From Xylona heveae TC161 (taxonomy: Eukaryota > Ascomycota > Xylonomycetes > Xylonales > Xylonaceae), in contig NW_017264193.1 of assembly GCF_001619985.1 (NCBI RefSeq), positions 997,726 through 1,061,725 of the forward strand: a stretch of 64,000 nt of DNA. The letters are read 5' to 3'. Position 1 is the stretch's first letter. Each line of letters starts with the position of its first letter. The notes under the pieces are model-generated. The model was not told the origin of the DNA, made no database searches, and was given only the letters and a program-made list of their open reading frames with translations. The translations under genes were made by a program, and so were the position numbers. This document shows, piece by piece, positions 1 to 10,960 of this stretch.

Positions 1-37
1 AAAGGCGGAAAGAAAAATATGAGCCTAATCTACTATA

Positions 38-3000
38 CTATACTATGCCCAGTCCAATGCGCTCAGCAGATGACGAAGAGGGGTAATAATGCTGATGTTG
101 GGAATTCTGTCCGGGAACATTGCCATTCGTGGCCGGCGCAGCCGTAGCGCTGGCACTAGGATGACCACCGACATGGCTGTGGGATTGCTGGTTGATACTA
201 CTGCTGGGGAAAACTTGGTAATGCGCTTGAGAAGGCGCTGCCTGCTGGGCGGGATGAGGGAAATATGATGATGATGATGATGCTGCGGTTGTGGCGCTCA
301 GTCCACCACCAGGACTTATCCCATTACCTGTACTGGTACCAGTGCCAGTGCCAGTGCCCAAGTTTCCAAAGCCTACACTTACAGGTGCATTGCTACCACC
401 GCCATAGGGAGCCTGTTGACCACCGGGAAGGACCATATTATTTGGCGCGCTTGCCTGACCTAAACTTCGTCCGCGCTCACGCATGCGGCGGCCTTCCATT
501 AATCCACGCAGACCACGTTTATGCAGACCAATGACGGCGCTGGGTTCGCCTTGCCATATATATGGTTCGTCGTCGTCGGTACCGGCAGAAGGATGATTGG
601 CGGTGCCGCCTAGTCGCCTGCGCCGCTCCCGGTCTCGGGCAAGCCGGCGTTCAGGGGTGCGTTGTTCGCTTGAAGACATGTCGTATTCGGAATCAGTGTT
701 TGTGGCCGTGCTTGCGGCGCTGGCGAGACTGTCGTCGTTTGCGCCAGGGGTGGTATTGGCCACCCGTGTATCGATACGAAGGTCTTCAGCAAGTTTTTCT
801 GCCAACAGGGCTTCGTGGTCTATAGCATTGCCGTTGATAGGAGGGGATGTGGTAGATTTGGCGCGGTCAATGTCCAAAAGGGGTAATGTGGAAGAACCGC
901 CATTGGTTGACCAATCTGGAGCGGTAGAGTTTGCATTATTACCAAGGGAAGGAGTGCCACCTGCCGTGGTGGTGTTCGAGGTAGAGACGGGCGCTTCATT
1001 ATTGTCGACATTGTTGTCACTGCGTCCGAGACCTACGCCACGTCCACTGCCGGCGGCAATGGCGGCGGCATTGAATACAGCGGCAGCGTTGCGCTGGTTG
1101 AGAATCTGATGAAGTCGCTCAACGGTCGCCTCCAGCAGGCCGTCGATTTGGTATGGACGGGCGAGTTGGAGAATAGAGCAGAGAATCTGCGGCGTGCAAA
1201 GTGAAGAGCTGGGCGGAGGTAAGGCAGATGTGTAGAGATAATGGACCAGCGCTTGGAGGGTGAGATGTGTGTGAGGGAGATAGAGTGTTCGAACTCGGAT
1301 CCAGGGCGGGAGAGATTGAGGGTTAGGAGGGAAAACGCTCAATCGTGGGTTGAGACAAAACATTGAACCTGGCGGCTGTTCGTCACCACCGGCCAGTGTG
1401 GTCGCAGCAGAATACGACGAGACGCCGCCGATGCTTGGGGTAATGGTGATGCTAGAGTTCCGGGACGGGTGTGAAAGATGAGATTGAGGATGAAGGGTGT
1501 TGTTGTTATTCTCCATTATCGGCATCGTCTGAGCCACGGCGGCCTGGTACAGGAGATGATTAAAGTATGGACCCCAACGACGAGCAATGAGGCGAGAATT
1601 GACAGGCACGCGCTCGCCGCCAAGGGCGACAAGATCCATGTCTGCCATTTCCCGCAGGGACAGGGCCATCTGGCCAAGTTCGACTGCGGCTTTCGACTGT
1701 GGCCGACCATTATTCATCCAATCGGTCTTGCCGCCGCGCTCAGGAATCGTGGCAGGTATGCCGGGGGAGCTCGCCGAAATATACCTCGAGAGAGGGCCTG
1801 CCTTGCGCGGGTTATCGTAGAGTCCAAACGCTTCGAGCTCTACTAGACAAATATTCGAAAAGTTTATACGGCGGTGGTGATAATCATCTACAAGATTCCT
1901 TCTCCGGTTGCCCAAGATTACATATGTGTTTCGTCGACTCCACAGGACTCCACGGTTCCAACTGCCTTGATTGAAGATGCTGCTTCCAGCATCGATGCGG
2001 CTCCACGTTAACGTGGCCAAATCCAAAACCCAAAGTGCATACTCTTGCTTGGATGAAGTGAGAAAGGTTCCACTGACAATGAAATGATTATTGATGATGC
2101 CACCGTTGGGGAACCGCAAACCAGGTGGAGAAAATGATCCTTGCATCGGTTTCTCCACCAACGTGCCATCTGGCAAACGGACTTGTAGCTCGAGTTTGAC
2201 GTCCAAAAAATTGTAGTTGGAGTAGACGAGCATTGGAGAGCCTTCTTGGACTGGATTCTCGATTTCCTCGCTCGATTGTGCGCCGGAGGCGTCTCCGGCA
2301 CCAAGCTGTGCGGCGGACATGTTGGGAAGCGGAGCTACAACACTTCGATATGCACCACAGCTCCTCCCGAGCGGACTCGTTGCGGTCCACTTTAGACTTC
2401 GCAGATTGAACACGCTCACTTGCTCAATGTAATGGTTGGCATTGTCCTGACCGCCCACAACGACCATTTCAGCGCCCCCAGCACCATCGAGTGACACGCC
2501 CAGCGTGCCCGAGTGCGGCTGGTTTGATGACGGAACATTGTGATGCATTGACGAGAGAGGCGCGTCCGCCGAAGTGTATGTGCCAGAGGACGGCAGGATA
2601 CAGGCGCAGTGCGCATATCGTCCTTGTGGGGCTCCGTCTGTTGCAATGGCAGACCACGTCCGTGTTGGTACATCGTAGATGTGAACATCCGACTTGACAA
2701 TCACTTCTGGCTGCGGCTGCTCCTCTGGACCCGCAGCACCAGGCGATCTCTGCTGCTGTTGCTGCTGTATTGAGGGGGTTGACATGCCTCCATAACAGAC
2801 CAGCTTCGTGTCTCCTAAGGCGCAGACACTGTGAAAATAGCGTGGCGATGGAATATCCCCAGAGGCCTCAATCTTAGTCCAGTGACGTTTGATAAGATCC
2901 AATTCGTAAAGGTCTGAAGTCATTTGTGCTCTCCTGCCAGATAACCGACGACCACCAAAGACGTAGAGCTTATCGCCAAGAATGGTTGTCGTGGCACCAA

Positions 3001-4147
3001 CCAAAGAGTGAGGCTCATTGCCTGTTGTGCGATGGACGTTACAGACTAGGCCAGAGAGATTGGTCGAGGGCGTGCTGGTTGTAGCCACTTTCTCGGCTGC
3101 AAATGACTGAGCCATGTTGTTGAGATTTGCATTCGAATCAGAGGCGGGCAGCCTTGTTGCTGCCGCGTTGGTGGTGTTCGTAGTAGTGGTTGTAGTGCCA
3201 AAGGGGTCACGGTCAAAGGGCTGCTCTTGCACCGGCTGCCGGAAGAGGCCCGATTGGCTGGTCGTGAAATCGTCAGGATGGCTGCCCGAAGGTGACATGT
3301 AGCTGGTTGAATAAGATGGGGGCGACGCAAATGGTCGCGAGGCCATGGAATCCATGGTACTTGCTCTGACGCTGCGGCTGCAGTCTCTGCTTCTTTTTCT
3401 GCTGCTGCTGCTTCTTTGGGGATGATCGCTGCTACGGTCAGCGGAGCTTTGGTCGGCACCTCTCGTGCTCCTCGTACGCGAGGTGGTCGTACTCGTCAAT
3501 GGCAAGAGGGCAGAGCGATCCAGTGGCGTCAGAGGTGTCTCAGCGCTGGCGTCTGTGCTGGAGAAACTGGTGGCCGAGTTGGGGACGGCGTCTAGGGGTT
3601 GCGCAAAGTCGGGGATTCTTATGGGAACATGTCTTGGACGCGGTTTACGGGAGCCAGTGGAAGCTTTGGAAGACGTCGCGCATGTAGAAGAGGACGAAGA
3701 TAAAGACGAAGTCGCCGAGATGGTTGGCGCACCGTCTGTCCGATCAAGGGCCGCGGGAAAGGAGGTATCCGAAGCGCAACCGCCGGGTGATTGAATTGGT
3801 GACCAATCCGGAATTATGATGGGCACATGTCTCGGCGAGATTACAATGGGGACATGTCTCGGCCGATCGCGGGGGCCAGCACTCTTGTCGACGTGGGGGC
3901 CCGCAGTGGAGATTTGGAGAAGCAGCCGCCGTTTTGATGCAAGCCGAATAGCAGCGGAGGATAGTTCGTTCAAAGTTCCTACCCGAGAATTCCCTGTGCC
4001 GTTTGATAATGATGATGACCGCGGCGGTGCTGTTGCTATTGCTGCTGCTTCACTCCGAAGTGATGGTCTCCGTTCGCCAATGCTACCTCGAGGGGAGAGA
4101 GGGGAGCACGGTGAGCCTCGATGGCTCCGCGTGTCGGACTGGATCAT
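38..4147 (-). CDS. Kelch-repeat and BTB-domain protein, Ral2-like
   Basis: One long uninterrupted frame; translation from the ATG at 4147 gives about 1369 residues. The frame stays open upstream to 4450, but that part reads like a 5' UTR with an intron (donor GTACGT near 4385, acceptor CAG just before the ATG region), so 4147 is preferred. The N-terminal third is Ser/Thr/Arg-rich and probably disordered. Kelch blades begin near residue 376 (LYVFGG, then YFHSVCALGD and CYGG; later VVVGGQDN). A BTB-like fold follows at about residues 840-1010 (VALGGERVPVNSRLIARRW through LHQILNQRN). The tail is rich in Gly, Ser and Gln. This order, Kelch then BTB, is that of S. pombe Ral2, which is needed for Ras1 activation; a role in Ras-dependent morphology is inferred from that resemblance. 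The N-terminus holds three copies of a RHVPI motif. Family assignment is moderate; the Kelch/BTB call is firm. Confidence 0.8.
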   Translation of the reverse strand: MIQSDTRSHRGSPCSPLSPRGSIGERRPSLRSEAAAIATAPPRSSSLSNGTGNSRVGTLNELSSAAIRLASKRRLLLQISTAGPHVDKSAGPRDRPRHVPIVISPRHVPIIIPDWSPIQSPGGCASDTSFPAALDRTDGAPTISATSSLSSSSSTCATSSKASTGSRKPRPRHVPIRIPDFAQPLDAVPNSATSFSSTDASAETPLTPLDRSALLPLTSTTTSRTRSTRGADQSSADRSSDHPQRSSSSRKRSRDCSRSVRASTMDSMASRPFASPPSYSTSYMSPSGSHPDDFTTSQSGLFRQPVQEQPFDRDPFGTTTTTTNTTNAAATRLPASDSNANLNNMAQSFAAEKVATTSTPSTNLSGLVCNVHRTTGNEPHSLVGATTTILGDKLYVFGGRRLSGRRAQMTSDLYELDLIKRHWTKIEASGDIPSPRYFHSVCALGDTKLVCYGGMSTPSIQQQQQQRSPGAAGPEEQPQPEVIVKSDVHIYDVPTRTWSAIATDGAPQGRYAHCACILPSSGTYTSADAPLSSMHHNVPSSNQPHSGTLGVSLDGAGGAEMVVVGGQDNANHYIEQVSVFNLRSLKWTATSPLGRSCGAYRSVVAPLPNMSAAQLGAGDASGAQSSEEIENPVQEGSPMLVYSNYNFLDVKLELQVRLPDGTLVEKPMQGSFSPPGLRFPNGGIINNHFIVSGTFLTSSKQEYALWVLDLATLTWSRIDAGSSIFNQGSWNRGVLWSRRNTYVILGNRRRNLVDDYHHRRINFSNICLVELEAFGLYDNPRKAGPLSRYISASSPGIPATIPERGGKTDWMNNGRPQSKAAVELGQMALSLREMADMDLVALGGERVPVNSRLIARRWGPYFNHLLYQAAVAQTMPIMENNNNTLHPQSHLSHPSRNSSITITPSIGGVSSYSAATTLAGGDEQPPGSMFCLNPRLSVFPPNPQSLPPWIRVRTLYLPHTHLTLQALVHYLYTSALPPPSSSLCTPQILCSILQLARPYQIDGLLEATVERLHQILNQRNAAAVFNAAAIAAGSGRGVGLGRSDNNVDNNEAPVSTSNTTTAGGTPSLGNNANSTAPDWSTNGGSSTLPLLDIDRAKSTTSPPINGNAIDHEALLAEKLAEDLRIDTRVANTTPGANDDSLASAASTATNTDSEYDMSSSEQRTPERRLARDRERRRRLGGTANHPSAGTDDDEPYIWQGEPSAVIGLHKRGLRGLMEGRRMRERGRSLGQASAPNNMVLPGGQQAPYGGGSNAPVSVGFGNLGTGTGTGTSTGNGISPGGGLSATTAASSSSSYFPHPAQQAAPSQAHYQVFPSSSINQQSHSHVGGHPSASATAAPATNGNVPGQNSQHQHYYPSSSSAERIGLGIV

Positions 4148-5977
4148 GGTCAGTCCAAACAGACGCCAAACGTCAAATGCAATCCCTTGATAGGAAAGGG
4201 CAACAGCCCGTCCCTGAAGGTCGAGGACAAAAAATTGACCAGCAACAACAAACGGCAATGGCGGCGGCCGGAGAGTAAGCCAAAGGGAAAATAAAGATGA
4301 AACACCATAGGAGTCATTGAAAAGAGGGATAACAGAGTAAAAGAAAAAGAAAGGGAGAGACGGAAGGGGAAAAGAAAGAAACGTACGAGCAACCTTCAGA
4401 TCCAGCGCAGAATCGACCTTTGGGTCCAGGTACGGCAAAGGGAAGAGCAAGACTTCCTCCCCTGCAGCTCTGGGCCTAACTGCTGTGTGGAATCGTCTTT
4501 CTCTCTCTCTTCCTCTTTCCCCAGTATGAAGAAATGACGACTTCTGTTGGCTTAGGGTTCGAGGCTACGGCTGGCGACGTCAAAGAGAGTTTCTAAACCG
4601 GTAAAGGTTAGCCATGGGCTGTCCGATGTATGAGGCAAAAGAGAGGCACAGAGAGGGAAAAAAAGAGGCAAAGCCAAAAAGCTAGATACAGCTTGGGGCG
4701 GGAAGGAAAAGTATGTGGTGCAACCAGGGGCGTACCGAACGGTGTTCAACGCTTCTGCAGGGAAGTTGCCTTTCCCGTGCGTCCGGACAACGTCGAGTGG
4801 TCGAATGATTGGCGGTGAAGCGGCGCGGATCAAGGGGATGCAGATGAGCTGCAGCAGTTTGACGGCGTCAGAAACCTGGATCCGTTGGAGATACGATCGA
4901 TCATCCAGGGGTTTGACCGCCTGTGACTTATTTTGTCGGTTGGGGAAAGAGAGTTGAAAAGTGAGAGCGGCAAAGATGGAGACGACGAGCAGGGTAGGGG
5001 GGGAATAGTTGTGGGGAGGTATTTGGTAACAGCTTCTAAGCTGCAAGGCTGTGAATGATCGACGAGTGACAAAGGAGAGGGGGGGGAGAGCGCCCGGACT
5101 GCTCTCAGGCCTGTGGGTGACTCTATTCCTATGACTTACAATCACTAACTAATAACCAAAAAGTAATGAAATCAACCGCAATAATAAAAATCCATCATAA
5201 TAATATTACTGTTAGAGAGTCTTACCAAGATGGCCCCATCACTATTGCCCCTGACACTCGACATTACCCGGCTATCATCAACAAGTTCCCAAATCAGAAC
5301 AAAGAAAAACAAAACAGGGAAGAACAAAGGCAGAAAAGCAAGGGACCGTCATCCGGCATCTCTTTACCTTGACTACTGGGCTACGTGCATATTCATACAA
5401 CTGAGTTATATGCTCTTCGTCGAAAGGAGAATTTACAGTGGTCCAAAAGGGAAATCGACAATACATTGATGAACGGATTCTAGCATGGGTCATATCATAT
5501 AACATTTGTCCCTTTTTAGCGTCATGCACACCGCCTCACTTGCATCACTTGGAATCACATCCGGGCGCAGACACAATTAGCTGGTCTCGTTTCTTCTTTC
5601 CACTTTCCATGCACACAGAGAGAGAGAAAGATCATTGCTAAAAAAAAAAAGGTCGACATGGATCCAAAATCGAGATCCCATCACGTGGTGCATTTTCCCA
5701 TTCTCTTTGATGTACCAAAGATTCATATTAAACACTCATAAGATCGTCATCATTATATTATAATCTGACACTGTTCTTCCTCCTTCTCTTCCCCGTCGCC
5801 CAGGTATCCTCCATTTCAACCGACGAGCTGTTCGTATGCTGCCAATTTGGGATATCATAGCGCACATGTTGCGAACCTGAGCCGTAATTACATGAAACAG
5901 ATTAAATTCAAAAGGATATCTTTTTCCGCCGCAAATTTTGCCGACAATCAGTTGCGAGCCTTGCCTGAATGACCAAT
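4148..5977. other. Intergenic: leader of the Kelch/BTB gene and 3' side of the peroxiredoxin gene
   Basis: No gene is supported here. The part near 4148-4500 is probably 5' UTR with one intron of the Kelch/BTB gene. An open minus-strand frame at 4552-5145 has no recognisable domain and low-complexity composition. 5640-5655 has a short A-run, and the DNA beyond it is AT-rich and probably contains the peroxiredoxin terminator. Confidence 0.5.
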
Positions 5978-6805
5978 TTACTGGGCGCTGCTGTTCTCCT
6001 GAGGCAGAGGAGTGAAGCGCAAGTAGGGCTTGACCGAGCGGAACTTGGGGAACAGAGTCTTGGCCTCCTCGTCCTTGACGCTGGGGGCGACAATGACGTC
6101 CTCACCGGGCTGCCAGTTGATGGGGGTAGTGACACGGTGCTTGTCACCAGTCTGGAGCGAGTCGATGACACGGAGGACCTCGGCCGAGTTGCGGCCAGTG
6201 GAAGCGGGGTAGGACAGGATGAGACGGATGGTCTTCTTGGGGTCGATGATGAAGACCGAGCGGATGGTGAAGGCAATGCCCTTTTCATCGACGTTGGTGG
6301 TGTCCTGGTAGTCGAGCCTATAATCCACAGTCAATTCGTCATTCTCTCATCCATTTTCGTCCCCGGGAAAATGCAATAGATGATCACGCACATGTCGTAG
6401 AGATAGGCAACCTTGCGCTCCTTGTCACCAATGATGGGGAACTTGAGGTTGACGTCGGAGATCTCGTTGATGTCCTTGATCCAACCACTGTGGCTGTCGA
6501 TGGTGTTGGCGGAGAGACCAATCAGCTTGACACCGCGCTTGGTGAACTCAGGCTCGAGCTTTGCAAAGGCGCCGAGCTCAGTGGTACAGACCTAACGCAT
6601 CCAAAAATATTGGTTAATAGGTTTATTTTCAGACTCTGGCTGAATTTGGACTTACGGGAGTGTAGTCCTCGGGGTGCGAGAAGAGAACGACCCATTTGTC
6701 ACCAATGAAGTCATGGAAGTTGATGCGACCGTGAGTGGTGTCGGCATCAAAGTTGGGGGCAGTGCTGCCCAGGCGGAGGGGAGCAGGACGCTGGTCGGCA
6801 GACAT
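5978..6805 (-). CDS. 1-Cys peroxiredoxin (Prx6/Prx1 family)
   Basis: Three exons on the minus strand: 6805-6656, 6591-6392 and 6317-5978, joined with GTAAGT and GTGCGT donors and TAG acceptors; product 229 residues. The enzyme reduces peroxides using a single catalytic cysteine. The first exon junction lies inside the active-site motif, giving PVCTTEL with the peroxidatic Cys at residue 52. The C-terminal Prx domain of the 1-Cys class is present (about residues 160-215, containing TTPINWQPGEDVIV), and no resolving Cys is seen at the usual 2-Cys position. Length matches cytosolic 1-Cys enzymes; there is no presequence, so a cytosolic form is expected (inference). It is divergent from the methyltransferase gene at 7733. 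The ATG at 6805 begins MSADQRPAPLRLG, which aligns with the family start; the frame extends a little further upstream but without an ATG. Confidence 0.95.
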
Positions 6806-7732
6806 TTGGCTATCATGGGAGTCAGCATTGGGACGCCAAAGGGATACAGTACAAATGCTGGGCAAAACATACTGTATAGTCTAGGAATAAGAAGGTCAAT
6901 AACTTGACAAATCTATGCACGGCGAAAAAGAAGACACAGAGAGAGACAGGCAAGATTGATGAAGAGGAAAGGAGAAACGAAAATGACAGTCTATGAGCGG
7001 GGCAACGATTGGTTATATAGTTGTTTGTACACGTCTATTGCTGATCTCCTCTACGAGTAGCAACTCTATTGATTATCTGTGGTGGATGGCTGTCCCATGC
7101 CTGTCCTGGTCTAATCCGGATCACGCAATTCCCCCCCATTATTCGCCCTCTGGCCGCGCCCCTTCTGTTTACCCCACACAGTAGAAGAGTCTGAATATCT
7201 TCATACGTGGGTCCCTGGATGGCCAATACCTTGACAGTTATCAGTATCGATTCGACGATAGTGATATTCTCTTCATGTAATAGTAATAATAATCATTGCT
7301 CGAATGATTCCAAGCTTGAATTGCATATCTTCCCGTCAGATCCATTCCCGTTAACGTCGCCCTGCCAATCCTCGGAGATGCTATATGCTTCTGCCTTTGA
7401 CGGATCTACATGCATTGAAACCTCTATTATACGTACCTTAGTATCTGCAGATCAAGTTGCCCCTGCATGTCATGATACTCGGAGATTATTTGCAATGCCA
7501 ATCTCCTTGTCAAAACATGCCATAATCGTGCTGTAGAGACTTGGTGCCCCTCCCCCTCCCCCTCCCGGCCCCTCCTTTGGTTGCCGTTCAGGGTCTTCGG
7601 CACGGAGAAATTATATTCCGCATCAACACCAAAACTCATTACACAATTCATGCAGTGTATCAACAATAACTAAGCAAACAAAAAAGCCCAAAGACAGACC
7701 CTCAATACACAGTATATTTCTCTACTGCTGCA
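6806..7732. promoter_or_regulatory. Divergent promoter region of peroxiredoxin and Tae1/NTM1 genes
   Basis: About 930 bp between two divergent start codons, with no coding evidence. It contains a C-rich stretch described separately. No other motif can be assigned by eye. Confidence 0.5.
7547..7573. promoter_or_regulatory. Cluster of four CCCCT elements (STRE-like)
   Basis: CCCCT occurs at 7547, 7553, 7559 and 7569. AGGGG/CCCCT is the stress-response element bound by Msn2/4-type C2H2 factors in yeasts. The cluster lies about 160 bp before the methyltransferase ATG and 740 bp before the peroxiredoxin ATG. It could equally be a simple C-rich tract. Confidence 0.35.
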
Positions 7733-8644
7733 ATGGCAGAAGCACCCGACGCACACATTGACCGCACCGCCGGTCTGGCATACTGGAACTCCATCCCTGC
7801 CACCGTCAACGGCATGCTCGGCGGCTTTCCTCAAATCAGCCGCATCGACCTCGTCGGGTCCGCCAATTTTCTCACCAAACTACGACGCCAATTCCCTTCT
7901 ACAGGACCTTCTACTTCTGCCTCTACATCAAGTATACCTTCATCACATCCTTCACCCAATCAACAACGTCTCCCGCCTCTTAGTCGCGCTGTTGATTGCG
8001 GCGCCGGCATTGGCCGCATCACGCACGGCTTCCTCAGCAACGTCGCGCAGACCGTCGACGTTGTCGAGCCTGTCGAGAAATTCACGACCGAAATCACGTC
8101 TGGCAAGTCATTTGCAGCACTACGCGAGGCAGGGAAGATAGGGAATGTATATAATGTGGGCCTAGAAGACTGGGATCCAACCGTGTGCCATCGGTCCTCG
8201 AGCTCTGAGACCGTTGCCCCAGAGTCGCAGGAACATGGCGATGGACCGCAAAAGAAGAAACAAAAAACTACAGACGCCCCCAAGTACGATCTCATTTGGA
8301 ACCAGTGGTGCGTTGGACACCTGACGGACGAGCAACTGGTCGCGTACTTGAAACGATGCGCGCAAGCTCTAGCCCCAGGCGGGTGGATAATAGTGAAGGA
8401 GAACAACACGACGAGTACGAAGAAGGTGCCGAATGTGAAGCCTAAATGGATAGAAGATGAGGAAGAGGAGGATCTGTATGACGAAGAGGATAGTAGTGTG
8501 ACAAGATCAGATGGTAAATTCCGTGCCATTTTCGAAAGGGCGGGGTTGAGACTCGTCAAGGCTGAGCTCCAGTCCGGGTTCCCGCGGGGCTTGTTTCCTG
8601 TAAGGTTTTATGCGCTGCAGCCGGTCGATGCGGGAGCTGTGTGA
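7733..8644 (+). CDS. Alpha-N-methyltransferase (Tae1/NTM1 family)
   Basis: Single-exon gene, 303 residues. The family di- or trimethylates the free N-terminus of proteins that begin X-Pro-Lys/Arg after Met removal, notably ribosomal proteins, using S-adenosylmethionine. The N-terminal family signature is present (AYWNSIPATVNGMLGGF, residues 17-32). The SAM-binding loop is VDCGAGIGR (88-96), the acidic end of the next strand is VDVVEP, and the family motif WNQWCVGHL (190-197) is intact. The end, FPRGLFPVRFYALQP, also fits. Compared with short family members there are two insertions: a Ser/Pro loop at 55-82 and a basic/polar loop at about 150-182 with KKKQKTT, possibly a nuclear or nucleolar signal (inference). 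The start ATG lies right after a short CAAT-containing leader and gives the normal N-terminus. Confidence 0.93.
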   Translation: MAEAPDAHIDRTAGLAYWNSIPATVNGMLGGFPQISRIDLVGSANFLTKLRRQFPSTGPSTSASTSSIPSSHPSPNQQRLPPLSRAVDCGAGIGRITHGFLSNVAQTVDVVEPVEKFTTEITSGKSFAALREAGKIGNVYNVGLEDWDPTVCHRSSSSETVAPESQEHGDGPQKKKQKTTDAPKYDLIWNQWCVGHLTDEQLVAYLKRCAQALAPGGWIIVKENNTTSTKKVPNVKPKWIEDEEEEDLYDEEDSSVTRSDGKFRAIFERAGLRLVKAELQSGFPRGLFPVRFYALQPVDAGAV

Positions 8645-9025
8645 TTCAGCATTGAACTTTGGGCTTTTCCTCATCTACCATTTTCTAGCTTGTTTGTATT
8701 GGAGTTCAATACCCAGCATGGGATTAGGCGGCAGCGGGTCACGGAATCACGGTTTTCTTTCCATCTAAAAGTATATGCGTATTAAATATAGAACGGTAGT
8801 TGTGGTAAAATGGGTATTTGTAAGATGTATCTTCGTCAATGAACAAATGAAGATGTTGGAAATAAAAAAAATAATATGGCAGTGATGCGTAGACGATCAT
8901 GCCAATGCATAAAGGACCTCGATAGAGCTAAGCAGGGTATAGAAATCAAGCTCTGGTGATAGAAAACAATGGCAGAGGCGGCGAGGAGAAGTAATCGAAA
9001 TGACGAACTCCCTCGAGAGAAAAAC
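8645..9025. other. Convergent 3' region
   Basis: 380 bp between the stop codons of the methyltransferase and Med8 genes. AT-rich and without coding potential; it should hold both polyadenylation sites. No discrete terminator motif is evident. Confidence 0.5.
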
Positions 9026-10035
9026 TCATCGCCGTACTCCTGCCATACCCAGTGGTCCGAATGGTTCTGCCCCAACTCCTCTCGGCTCCGCACCAGTGTG
9101 CATGAACCGGAAGACTTCTGTCATAGGGAGCGACGGTTTCTTCGCCATCATCGCTGCCCGATGTTCGCTTTCCCGTCTCAACTGGAACTCCAACCCGGCC
9201 GCTCCAGATTTTCTCCTCACACCAACAACCTCCATCTCATCATCGGGTATATTTCGCTCCTCGTCCTCATCACCAGCAATTGCTTCCTCATTATCCTCTT
9301 CATCACTGCTCTCCTCGTCTGGATCGCGCAGTTTGCGGCGCAATCCCGTGATTACATTTTGTATGCCACTTTCCTGTTCCTCACGCGTATAGTCTGCATC
9401 CCAGTCGCGAGCGCGAGCCTCTTCATTGGCAGCTACACGGGCCCAGTCCCATAGCGAGTCGAGCTCCTTTTCGGTGAGACGAGACGAAGACGCGCTGCTC
9501 GTGGGATCTGGAAGACCACCGACGGTGGCAGATGGTTGTGCATGGTCTCCACTTGTCTGCCCATTGGCGCTCTGATTGTTGCCATTTCCAAGCGCCTCTG
9601 TAGCGATTTCTCGACCGCGATCGACCCAATCTTCTACAGCCGGCTCAAGTTTCTTGCGTAGTAGCTGTCCGAGTAGTGACTCTTCCGTACGGCCCGGGAA
9701 AGTAGGCAGTGGGTAGACAATGGTCGAGGAAAGGAGATCATGGTGTGTAGTCAGATGAGCGGAAAGTGTTGCAAGATGCTGCGATATGATTGTTGCTAGG
9801 GATTGAAGAGAATTCCTGAAGATGTAAGAGTTGTGGTCAGTTGGGGTGTCGTAGAAACATCAACTTGTGATGGGGAAAGTCTGTAAAGGAACCGCTTCCA
9901 AATCACTTACCAAGGCGGCAGCGGATCGCTCATGTGAATGCTTTGTTGGAGCGACGCCAGTGAGCTTGTCAACTGGAAGAGTCGTTGGCGTGTTTGCTCC
10001 AAAGCTTTGAGGTCTGCCGCATCGAGAGACGTCAT
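9026..10035 (-). CDS. med8: Mediator of RNA polymerase II transcription subunit 8
   Basis: Two exons on the minus strand, 10035-9911 and 9815-9026, with a GTAAGT donor and CAG acceptor; 304 residues. Med8 is a head-module subunit of Mediator that bridges activators and RNA polymerase II. The N-terminus (MTSLDAADLKALEQTRQRL) and the following helical SLASLQQSIHMSDPLPPW are typical, and the junction falls within the Trp codon. The middle part has LTEKELDSLWDWARVAANE followed by the conserved IQNVITGLRRKL, then a strongly acidic stretch (EESSDEEDNEE). The tail, RFMHTGAEP, is conserved in filamentous fungi. The second exon has no internal ATG before 9343, so gene finders that ignore the intron could miss most of it; I checked the frame codon by codon and it is open. 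Confidence 0.92.
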
Positions 10036-10960
10036 CTTGGGGTGAGTAAATCAGACTCCAGGGACGGAAAGGTCGAGCTCGGGAATTAGAGTAGGAAAGC
10101 TAAATATAAGAGTAATGACCAGAGAAGAAAGGTGACGTCAAAATGGTTGTGACCCTTCTGCGACCAAGGAATGGCGATTGTATTTCAATTTTGGAGCTGC
10201 GGAGCTTGGTGATAGTTTGTTATACAAGATCCGAGGTTTAGATGTGGACGGATGTCGGAAGGTCAACAAGCACACTCCGAACAGACCACCAAAATCATTC
10301 CATAAATGGAATTGCAGAATCTACTTGATATCACGACTTGTGTAATAGAAAAATGAACCTGATAACAGAGATTCTACAGGTAGTGAAGCATTGGGAATTG
10401 AAAAGTTGTAGACTCCGAGCAATAATTGCCTCGTGTGAGCGACTCAATATCGTCGGGTAAAAGGCTGATGAGATCCGAAATGGTCTGCAATGGTGTTCAT
10501 GTTGATCTATGGGGTAAAGTGGCCCGACAAAGGGCCTGGAAAATGCTTATGAAACTTGCGAAGCTACAGGATTGCGACTGCGTGCACAAAAGAAGAGGCA
10601 TTCCAATTCGAACTTCATGCGAGGCTTGTCTTCGTTCAGTTGTCATTGCACACAACAATTTTGGTTTAGATTAAGAGAATACGAAGACCAACATGATCAA
10701 AGATGATGAGTCAATGATTCGGACGCGCATGGCCCTAGACCCGGGGAGGAAAAGGTGGAGGAAAGATGAAGGCAAAACCAAAGCAAGAGAAGAGTCCAGT
10801 CATCAAAAAGATGAAACGCCTTCCCGGAAAAGCATGAGACGTGACATTCAATAACGCATCATCGTGCCATAATGGACGATTACGTCGTCGCGTGCCCAAA
10901 ACGTTAACTACCAGACCATACCAAATTTCCGAAAACATTTGTATCCCAGTTCCAACTATT
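10036..10960. other. Intergenic between Med8 start and Cet1 end
   Basis: About 925 bp. It carries the Med8 promoter and the Cet1 3' end. Short open frames on both strands (for example 10426-10674 plus and 10735-10977 minus) show no domain or consistent splice signals and are not supported. Confidence 0.5.

Noticed and set aside
4552-5145. Minus-strand open frame of 197 codons
   Set aside because: Low-complexity, with Ser/Leu/Pro-rich content and no domain; it lies in the leader region of the Kelch/BTB gene.
7960-8559. Minus-strand open frame of 199 codons
   Set aside because: Lies opposite the methyltransferase gene, which has clear family motifs; it is a shadow frame.
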